NCBI GenBank assembly: GCA_027030435.1 | Contig: JALVEX010000318.1 | Location: 1 to 8,746, forward strand | Origin: Paracoccaceae bacterium | GTDB taxonomy: Bacteria > Pseudomonadota > Alphaproteobacteria > Rhodobacterales > Rhodobacteraceae | Direction: 5' to 3' | DNA length: 8,746 nt | Part shown: one piece after another, positions 1 through 5,265 of the stretch | Layout: each line of letters begins with the position of its first letter | How positions within the stretch are numbered: the first letter of the stretch is position 1 | Notes under the pieces: model-generated | Seen by the model: the letters and a program-made list of their open reading frames with translations, nothing else | Database searches by the model: none | Told to the model about the DNA's origin: nothing | Made by a program: the position numbers and the translations under genes

Positions 1-789
1 GGGCGGGGTTCCCTGATCGTTGATCCAGGTGAGAAGGCGGGCCTGAAGCTGAGGCGGGAGCGCATCGACATCCTCCAGCACCAGCGTGCCGCCGCGCGCC
101 TCCTCGACCATGGGAATACAGGAGCCGTCAAGCACCGGGCCGAACAGGCGGCGGGCAAGCTCCTCCTCCTCGTAGGCCGCGCAGGAGATCAGCGCGAAGG
201 GCTTTCCCGCCCGCGCGCCGGCGGCGTGGAGCGCATGGGCGACGAGGGTCTTGCCGGTGCCGGTCTCGCCATCGATCAGCACATGGCCATCGGCCTGACC
301 GAGATCGAGGATATCCTCGCGCAGCCGTTCCATCGCCGGCGATGTGCCGATCAGCTTCTTCATGATCACCGTGCCATCGCCAAGCTCGCGCCTGAGCGCC
401 CGGTTGTCGAGCGTCAGCCTGCGGGCCTGGGTCGCCTTCTTGGCAAGGGCCGTCATCTGATCGGGGTTGAAGGGCTTTTCGAGAAAATCGAAGGCCCCGA
501 CCCGCATCGCCTCCACCGCCATCGGCACATCGCCGTGGCCGGTGATCATGATCACCGGCAGGTTGCGATCGATGCCCATGAGGCGCTTGAGGAAGGTCAT
601 GCCGTCCATGCCGGGCATCTTGATATCGCTCACCACGGCGCCGGGATACTCCGGCCCGAGCGCCTTCAGCGCCTCCTCGGCGCTGGCGAATGTTTCGGTT
701 TCGAAGCCCGAAAGCGCCAGCCACTGGCTGATGGACTGGCGCATGTCCTGCTCGTCGTCAATGATCGCGATCTTCATGGCCTGGGCCAT
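1..789 (-). CDS. dctD: NtrC/DctD-family response regulator lacking GAFTGA (C-terminus beyond window)
   Basis: Response regulator of the NtrC/DctD family, presumably the cytoplasmic partner of the sensor kinase encoded just upstream. 263 residues are visible; the family usually has about 440, so the end of the AAA+ domain and the Fis-type DNA-binding domain lie outside. The receiver domain (about residues 5-120) has the acidic pair D11/D12, phosphoacceptor D55 in SDIKMPG, T83 and K105 in FLEKPF. The AAA+ domain starts near residue 143, with Walker A GETGTGK at 174-180. The segment after LFG (about 215-217) reaches GGTL in only 15 residues, so the GAFTGA loop that contacts sigma-54 is absent, and Walker B reads LVLEDV instead of the usual LFLDEI. 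The ATG at 789 is chosen because GGGGGA lies 6 nt upstream; an in-frame ATG at 777 (MKIAIIDDE) is the alternative. The dctD name rests on the pairing with a DctB-like kinase; C4-dicarboxylates as signal are inferred. Confidence 0.85.
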   Translation of the reverse strand, partial: MAQAMKIAIIDDEQDMRQSISQWLALSGFETETFASAEEALKALGPEYPGAVVSDIKMPGMDGMTFLKRLMGIDRNLPVIMITGHGDVPMAVEAMRVGAFDFLEKPFNPDQMTALAKKATQARRLTLDNRALRRELGDGTVIMKKLIGTSPAMERLREDILDLGQADGHVLIDGETGTGKTLVAHALHAAGARAGKPFALISCAAYEEEELARRLFGPVLDGSCIPMVEEARGGTLVLEDVDALPPQLQARLLTWINDQGTPP

Positions 790-820
790 ATCATTTCCCC
801 CACTTCGTTTCGTCAGTCCC

Positions 821-834
821 GAAATCCGGATTTC
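821..834. repeat. Perfect 14-bp palindrome in the dctB-dctD gap
   Basis: GAAATCCGGATTTC reads identically on both strands. It lies in the 69-nt gap between the dctB stop and the dctD start, about 24 nt after dctB. As RNA it could form a 5-bp stem with a CCGG loop; as DNA it is operator-like. No T-tract follows on the minus strand, so it is not an ordinary intrinsic terminator. Its role is unknown; mRNA processing, differential expression within the operon and regulator binding are all possible. Confidence 0.5.
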
Positions 835-858
835 CCGCCCGCAAGCGAACGCATCCCC

Positions 859-2691
859 TCACTCCGCCGCCTGCATGCCGCCTGCGCCTTCCTCTCCCTC
901 CGCCTCGCCCGCGAGGGGAAGGGTCACCTCGAACAGGGCCCCGCCGCCCTGCGCGTTGCGCGCCGTCAGCCTGCCGCCGAAATCGTTCACGATCCCGGAG
1001 GAGATGGCAAGGCCGAGGCCGACGCCGTCACCGGGCTGCTTGGTGGTGTAGAAGGGCTCGAACAGGCTTTCGAGATTTTCGATGCCGGTGCCGTTGTCGC
1101 GCACCGAGATGGTGGCCATGTCGCCCCTGGCGAGCAGGATGTCCACCTGCGGATCCTTCACCCCCTTGGTGGCATCGAGCGCGTTGCGCAGGAGATTGAC
1201 GATCACCTGCTCGAGGCGCACGCGATCGGCCAGCACGATCACCGGCTCGCGCGGCAGGGTGCGGGTGATCTTCACGTTGCGCTGGCGCAGCTGCGGCTCC
1301 ATCATGGCAATCGCGCCATCCACCGCATGGCGCGCGTCCAATGGCTCCAGCTGATCGCTGCCCTTGCGGGCATAGCTCTTGAGCTGGCGGGTGATGGCAC
1401 CCATGCGCTCGATCAGATCATCGATGCGATGGAAGGCGGAAACCGCCTCCTCCGCGCGCTTGCGCCGCAGCAGCAGGCGCGCGCCGGCGAGATATGTCTT
1501 CATCGCCGCGAGCGGCTGGTTGAGCTCGTGGCTGACAGCCGCCGACATCTCCCCCAGCGCCGCCAGCTTCGAGCTTTGCGCCAGGCTCTGCTCGGCCACC
1601 TCGAGATGCTTTTCCGCCCGCTTGCGCTCGGCGATCTCCTGCTGCAGGCGCTGGTTGAGCGCGCGCAGTTCCGCAGATTCGCGCTGGAAGATGCGCGAAC
1701 GCGAAACCGCCCGACGCGACATCAGGTAGAACCCCATCGCGATCAGCACGGCAAAGGCCATGATCTCGAGCGCCAGCACGGCATTCACCCGCTCGCGCAC
1801 CGAGGCGTAATTGGTGAAGGAGGTGATCGTCCAGCCCCGGAAGGGGATCCGCTTTTCCTGGCGCATCAGCGCCTTGCCGCTGATATAGGCATCCGCCGGC
1901 GGCATCGCCCAATCGGTCGTTGCCTGTATGGCGCGCTGGATCGCCGAGGGCGGAGAGCGCAGGGCAAGCGCCTCCTCTTCCTTCAGGCCGCGCCATTTGG
2001 GCTCGGTCGATAGAATGATCCGCCCTTCGCTGTCGGTCACCATCACCGCATCCGAGATGCCCGCCCAAGCGCTTTCGAACTGCCCCAGATCCACCATGGC
2101 GACGATGACGCCGATCGATTTCCCCGATACCTCCATCTTGCGCGAATAGGCGAAATCAAGCCCGCCGCTCTGGCCTTCGCTGACGGTGAAAACCGTATCG
2201 TTGCCGCGCAGGGCCTCGATGAAGAAGGGGGAATTCCTGAAGACGGCACCGAGGAGATTGCGGTCCGAGGCGGCAACGACCCGCCCGCTCTGATCGAGCA
2301 GCATGAGGGATTTGACCCCGATTTCATCCAGATATTCGATCAGGCGGCTGGAGCTTTGCGAGAAATCCCCCGAGTTCAGCGCCCCGATGAGCGCCGGATC
2401 GCGCGCCAGGAGCCTGGGCACGATGGAGCTTCGCTTGAGTTCGCTCAGAAGGTTGCCGGTATAGAGCGCAAGGCGCAGATTGGCGCGGTTGCGCGTGGTT
2501 TCGTTGAAACGTTCGGTCAGCCAGAGATTGGAAACATAGATCAGGGCAATGGCGAGTATCACGAAGGCGGGCACGAAGAGGCGAAGCAGCCAGCGCCTGC
2601 GCCGGCGCGCAGCATTCTCCCCGCCCCCGGCGCCCGTCTGGCCACCGCTGGCATTGCCTTCGGCGCCCTGATGCTTCTCATCATCCTTCAT
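859..2691 (-). CDS. dctB: DctB-type membrane sensor histidine kinase
   Basis: Inner-membrane sensor kinase of 610 residues, in the usual size range for DctB. A Gly-rich cytoplasmic N-terminus ends in an Arg cluster (29-33) ahead of a first membrane segment (about 34-56). A periplasmic sensor region of about 245 residues, probably double Cache, follows, then a second membrane segment (about 305-324). A coiled-coil linker (about 335-375) leads to the HisKA domain with H388 in VSHELNQP, the phosphorylation site. The ATPase domain shows the N box around N503 (LLRNALDA), G1 DNGTGI at 532-537, the F box LFEPFYTTK and G2 GVGLG at 556-560; all key residues are present. The ATG at 2691 is the furthest possible start, since an in-frame TAG lies four codons upstream. 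No convincing Shine-Dalgarno precedes it. The dctD-like regulator follows after 69 nt, as expected for an operon. Dicarboxylate sensing is inferred from overall architecture; other organic-acid ligands are possible. Confidence 0.88.
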   Translation of the reverse strand: MKDDEKHQGAEGNASGGQTGAGGGENAARRRRRWLLRLFVPAFVILAIALIYVSNLWLTERFNETTRNRANLRLALYTGNLLSELKRSSIVPRLLARDPALIGALNSGDFSQSSSRLIEYLDEIGVKSLMLLDQSGRVVAASDRNLLGAVFRNSPFFIEALRGNDTVFTVSEGQSGGLDFAYSRKMEVSGKSIGVIVAMVDLGQFESAWAGISDAVMVTDSEGRIILSTEPKWRGLKEEEALALRSPPSAIQRAIQATTDWAMPPADAYISGKALMRQEKRIPFRGWTITSFTNYASVRERVNAVLALEIMAFAVLIAMGFYLMSRRAVSRSRIFQRESAELRALNQRLQQEIAERKRAEKHLEVAEQSLAQSSKLAALGEMSAAVSHELNQPLAAMKTYLAGARLLLRRKRAEEAVSAFHRIDDLIERMGAITRQLKSYARKGSDQLEPLDARHAVDGAIAMMEPQLRQRNVKITRTLPREPVIVLADRVRLEQVIVNLLRNALDATKGVKDPQVDILLARGDMATISVRDNGTGIENLESLFEPFYTTKQPGDGVGLGLAISSGIVNDFGGRLTARNAQGGGALFEVTLPLAGEAEGEEGAGGMQAAE

Positions 2692-2811
2692 GAGGCGAAT
2701 CTATGCCGTAACCCCCCGCGCCTCAAGCAGCGGGCGGATCATTGCCTCTGCGCCGGCAGTAATCGGCCAATTTCAGCCATGCGGCCGGGCGGCGCACGCC
2801 ATCCGCGCCAT

Positions 2812-2838
2812 GCGGGGGAAAATTCCCCGCCCTCGGGC
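2812..2838 (-). terminator. GC-rich hairpins downstream of purQ (possible weak terminator)
   Basis: About 12-40 nt past the purQ stop, two adjacent hairpins can form on the minus-strand transcript: GCCC-GA-GGGC (2829-2838), and GCGGGG paired with CCCCGC (outer limits 2812-2830) around an AT-rich centre. They share bases 2829-2830, so they compete. There is no U-tract after either, so an intrinsic terminator is only a possibility. The position, between the pur cluster and dctB on the same strand, is where termination would be expected. Confidence 0.3.
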
Positions 2839-2849
2839 GAAAGCGGCGC

Positions 2850-3521
2850 TCAGGCCGGTTCCAGAACCGCCTCGAGCCCCTTGAAAAGCGCAAGGCCGTC
2901 GGTGCCGCCATGGGCCGGATCGGCGGCGCGCTCGGGGTGCGGCATCATGCCGAGAACCCGCCGGTTCTCGCTCAGGATCCCGGCTATGTCGGCAAGCGAT
3001 CCGTTCGGATTTTCCACATAGGTGAAAGCGATCCGGCCCTCGCCGCGCAGGCGGGCCAGGGTCTCGGGATCGGCGGTGTAATTGCCATCGTGATGGGCAA
3101 CGGGGATGGTGATCTCCGCGCCCTGCTCATAGCGCGAGGTGAAGGCGCTATCGGCCGTTACCACCTTCAGGCCCACCGGCTTGCAGACGAATTTCAGCCC
3201 CGCGTTGCGCATCAGCGCGCCGGGCAGCAGGCCGGTTTCCGTCAGCACCTGGAAGCCGTTGCAGATCCCGATCACATAGCCGCCCGCATTGGCGAAATCC
3301 ACGATCGCCCGGGAAACCGGCGAGCGCGCGGCGATGGCGCCGCAGCGCAGGTAATCGCCGAAGGAAAAGCCGCCGGGAATACCGATGACGTCAAGCCCCG
3401 CGGGCAGGCCCGTATCCTTGTGCCAGATCCGGCTGACGCGCGCGCCCACCGCCTCGAACGCCACCGCCAGATCGCGATCGCAGTTCGAACCGGGGAATTC
3501 GATCACGCCCGCGTGCATCAT
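2850..3521 (-). CDS. purQ: Phosphoribosylformylglycinamidine synthase subunit PurQ
   Basis: Glutaminase subunit of the split FGAM synthase (PurLQS), fourth step of de novo purine synthesis in the cytoplasm: it releases ammonia from glutamine for PurL to convert FGAR to FGAM. The 223 residues form one class I glutamine amidotransferase domain of normal PurQ length. The N-terminus carries FPGSNCDRD (9-17), followed by IPGGFSFGDYLR. The nucleophile is C87 in GICNGFQ; the other catalytic residues are H195 and E197 in PHPER. Two consecutive ATG codons (3521 and 3518) are possible starts; the first gives a 4-nt ATGA overlap with the purS stop, typical of translational coupling. An open frame continues upstream in this phase to 3962, but it only covers purS and purC out of frame. 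The gene follows purC and purS; purL is not in the window. Confidence 0.96.
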   Translation of the reverse strand: MMHAGVIEFPGSNCDRDLAVAFEAVGARVSRIWHKDTGLPAGLDVIGIPGGFSFGDYLRCGAIAARSPVSRAIVDFANAGGYVIGICNGFQVLTETGLLPGALMRNAGLKFVCKPVGLKVVTADSAFTSRYEQGAEITIPVAHHDGNYTADPETLARLRGEGRIAFTYVENPNGSLADIAGILSENRRVLGMMPHPERAADPAHGGTDGLALFKGLEAVLEPA

Positions 3522-3757
3522 TCCACCTCGATCTCGTAGCGCTCGATCACCGTGTTGGCGAGCAGCTTCTCGCACATCGCCTCCACCTCGGCGCGCGCCT
3601 TCTCGCGATCCTCGCCCGCAAGCGCGATCTCGATCACCTTGCCCTGGCGCACCCCCTCGACCCCACCGAAGCCGAGCGTGCCCAGCGCATGGCGGATCGC
3701 CTCGCCCTGCGGATCGAGCACCCCTTCCTTCAGCATAACCTTCACGATCGCCTTCAT
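3518..3757 (-). CDS. purS: Phosphoribosylformylglycinamidine synthase subunit PurS
   Basis: Small structural subunit of the PurLQS complex, which helps PurQ dock on PurL. It has 79 residues, the normal length of about 80. Family features are the start MKAIVKVMLKEGVLDPQG, with G-x-LDPQG typical of PurS, the central block LGFGGVEGVRQGK (about 28-40), an acidic helix (about 49-66) and the final strand IERYEIEVE. The ATG at 3757 is preferred over the in-frame ATG at 3781, because GGGGGA lies 8 nt upstream of the former and the resulting N-terminus matches the family. It sits 51 nt after purC and overlaps purQ by 4 nt, so purC-purS-purQ is probably one transcript. Confidence 0.95.
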   Translation of the reverse strand: MKAIVKVMLKEGVLDPQGEAIRHALGTLGFGGVEGVRQGKVIEIALAGEDREKARAEVEAMCEKLLANTVIERYEIEVE

Positions 3758-3808
3758 CAGCCTGCTTCCCCCGTCCTGCATGCCGTCCTGCGCCCCGGTT
3801 TGCGCGCC

Positions 3809-4573
3809 TCAGTTGACCAGCCGCGGCTTCGGGCTTTCGCCCAGTCCGTTCTTCGGCAGCACGCCGAGGCGGCGCGCCACTTCCGTATAGGCGTCCGCCA
3901 GATCCCCGAGATCGCGGCGGAACACATCCTTGTCGAGCTTGCGGCCGGTTTCGAGATCCCACAGGCGGCAGCTGTCGGGGCTGATCTCGTCGGCCACGAT
4001 CAGCCGGTGGAAATCGCCATCCCAGATGCGGCCGATCTCGATCTTGAAATCCACCAGACGAATGCCGACGGCCAGCATCACCCCGGAGAGAAAATCATTG
4101 ACCCTGAGCGCCAGCGCCACCATGTCATCGAGATCCTGCTGGCTGGCCCAGCCGAAGGCGATGATATGCTCCTCGCTCACCAGCGGATCGCCCAGCGCAT
4201 CGTCCTTGTAGCAGAATTCGATGATCGGGCGCGGCAGGTGCATGCCCTCCTCGAGCCCGAGGCGCTTGCAGATCGAACCGGCGGCGTAATTGCGCACGAT
4301 CACCTCGAGCGGGATGATCTCGACCTGGCGGATCAGCTGCTCGCGCATGTTGAGGCGGCGGATGAAGTGATTGGGCACGCCGATCGCCGTCAGCCCCTGC
4401 ATGAAGAATTCGCTCAGGCGGTTGTTGAGCGCGCCCTTGCCATCGATCACGGCCTTCTTCTCGGCATTGTAGGCGGTGGCGTCATCCTTGAAATACTGCA
4501 CCAGCGTGCCGGGCTCGGGGCCCTCGTAAAGGATCTTGGCCTTGCCTTCGTAGATCTTCTTGCGCCGCGACAT
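3809..4573 (-). CDS. purC: Phosphoribosylaminoimidazole-succinocarboxamide synthase (SAICAR synthetase)
   Basis: Cytoplasmic enzyme joining aspartate to CAIR with ATP to give SAICAR in purine synthesis. It has 254 residues, the usual length for the bacterial enzyme. It begins RRKKIYEGKAK (the ATP-binding start of the fold) and shows both family signatures: IPLEVIVRNYAAGS at 87-100 and LVDFKIEIG at 173-181. The ADEISPDSCRLW stretch (194-205) is also typical. The ATG at 4573 is chosen because AAGGAG lies 8 nt upstream; an in-frame ATG at 4594 would place that ribosome-binding site inside the gene. It heads a purC-purS-purQ operon and is divergent from the zeta-subunit gene. A sigma-70-like promoter is visible about 60 nt upstream. 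No PurR-type operator or purine riboswitch was recognised. Confidence 0.97.
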   Translation of the reverse strand: MSRRKKIYEGKAKILYEGPEPGTLVQYFKDDATAYNAEKKAVIDGKGALNNRLSEFFMQGLTAIGVPNHFIRRLNMREQLIRQVEIIPLEVIVRNYAAGSICKRLGLEEGMHLPRPIIEFCYKDDALGDPLVSEEHIIAFGWASQQDLDDMVALALRVNDFLSGVMLAVGIRLVDFKIEIGRIWDGDFHRLIVADEISPDSCRLWDLETGRKLDKDVFRRDLGDLADAYTEVARRLGVLPKNGLGESPKPRLVN

Positions 4574-4638
4574 CGCATCGGCTCCTTCATGCAACCTGGC
4601 AGCGCGGCCGAGTGCCGCCCCGCTCCATTCGCTCCGAG

Positions 4639-4667
4639 CCTATACGGCAAGCCCCCGGCTGCCGCAA
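4639..4667 (-). promoter_or_regulatory. Predicted sigma-70 promoter of purC
   Basis: On the minus strand, TTGCGG (4662-4667) and TATAGG (4639-4644) are separated by exactly 17 nt. Transcription would start near 4632, giving a leader of about 60 nt ending in the AAGGAG site of purC. The spacing and the TATA core make this the best promoter candidate in the divergent region. It is a prediction by eye. Confidence 0.55.
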
Positions 4668-4738
4668 GAAAAGCCTGTGCGGCTGAAGCTGCGGCACTCT
4701 CCCGCACCGGAGGCGCCGAAGGATTTTCCGGCCGGGTA

Positions 4739-4767
4739 TTGCCTTGCGGCGGCGGGATGGGCATATC
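4739..4767 (+). promoter_or_regulatory. Predicted sigma-70 promoter of the zeta-subunit gene
   Basis: TTGCCT (4739-4744) and CATATC (4762-4767) are separated by 17 nt. Transcription would start near 4774 and give a leader of about 29 nt containing GGAGAGG (4791-4797), 5 nt before the ATG at 4803. The -10 element is only a moderate match. The -35 elements of this promoter and the purC promoter lie about 70 nt apart, pointing away from each other. Confidence 0.45.
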
Positions 4768-4802
4768 AGCTGTAACGCCACAAACAGCCCGGAGAGGATC
4801 AG

Positions 4803-5117
4803 ATGGATATTTTCGACGAACGCGAGAACGCCTTCGAAGCCAAGTTCGCCCATGATCAGGAAATGCAGTTCAAGGCCGAGGCGCGGGCCGACAGGTATCT
4901 CGCCATCTGGGCCGCCGGGCTTCTGGGCAAGACGGGCGACGAGGTGGAAGAATATGTACGCGAAGTGATCCGCGCCGATCTGAAGGAACCGGGGCATGAC
5001 GACGTGATCTCCAAGATCGTGAAGGATCTGGAAGGGCTCGCCAGCGAAGAGGAAATCCGCGCCAAGCGCCGGGAATTCCTCAAGAAGGCGAAGGCGGAAC
5101 TGCTCGGGGAAGCCTGA
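4803..5117 (+). CDS. F1-ATPase inhibitor zeta subunit (DUF1476 family)
   Basis: Small soluble protein of 104 residues, full length for DUF1476. Its product is the zeta subunit first characterised in Paracoccus denitrificans, which binds F1 of the ATP synthase and blocks ATP hydrolysis as a one-way ratchet. The diagnostic N-terminal block FDERENAFEAKFAHDQEMQF (4-23) contains the region known to act as the inhibitory element, followed by KAEAR and the helix AIWAAGLLGKTG. The rest is charged and predicted all-helical, ending KKAKAELLGEA. Ribosome-binding site GGAGAGG lies 5 nt upstream of the ATG. The gene is monocistronic: its own promoter is upstream and a strong terminator follows 24 nt after the stop. 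The adjacent divergent gene is purC. Family assignment is firm; inhibitory strength in this organism is inferred, since it varies among alphaproteobacteria. Confidence 0.93.
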   Translation: MDIFDERENAFEAKFAHDQEMQFKAEARADRYLAIWAAGLLGKTGDEVEEYVREVIRADLKEPGHDDVISKIVKDLEGLASEEEIRAKRREFLKKAKAELLGEA

Positions 5118-5140
5118 ACGGCACGAGCCGCAAGGATGAG

Positions 5141-5167
5141 GGCGCGCCACGAAAGGCGCGCCTTTTT
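5141..5167 (+). terminator. Intrinsic terminator of the zeta-subunit gene
   Basis: An 8-bp all-GC stem is formed by two copies of GGCGCGCC (5141-5148 and 5155-5162) around the loop ACGAAA, followed directly by five T (5163-5167) and a further T-rich stretch. Each arm is itself palindromic. It starts 24 nt after the stop codon at 5115-5117 and separates this gene from the MprF-like gene. Confidence 0.92.
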
Positions 5168-5265
5168 CATTTTTCATTGAAAGGACATGGCGGGTTAACC
5201 TTCGCGAAACCAGGCCCTGCTACCCCTGAGCGAGATCCGTGATCTCCGCAGGAAGGGAGCAGACC

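Noticed and set aside
226..2013. 595-codon plus-strand open frame
   Set aside because: It is antisense to dctD and dctB, whose conserved motifs are unmistakable. It is His/Arg/Leu-rich in the way typical of reverse-complement frames in high-GC coding DNA.
3771..3791. Direct repeat CCGTCCTGC with 12-nt period in the purC-purS gap
   Set aside because: Two short copies only, outside any promoter; probably chance in GC-rich DNA.
3522..3962. Upstream extension of the purQ frame to 3962, suggesting a fusion protein
   Set aside because: This part reads purS and the 3' end of purC out of frame. The PurQ family start and the ATGA overlap fix the start at 3521 or 3518.
3689..4855. 388-codon plus-strand open frame
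   Set aside because: It is antisense to purC and the end of purS, with no ribosome-binding site and no recognisable domain.
5193..5200. GGTTAACC as a CtrA-like site ahead of the MprF-like gene
   Set aside because: Only one half-site-like TTAACC is present, without the second TTAA at the required spacing.
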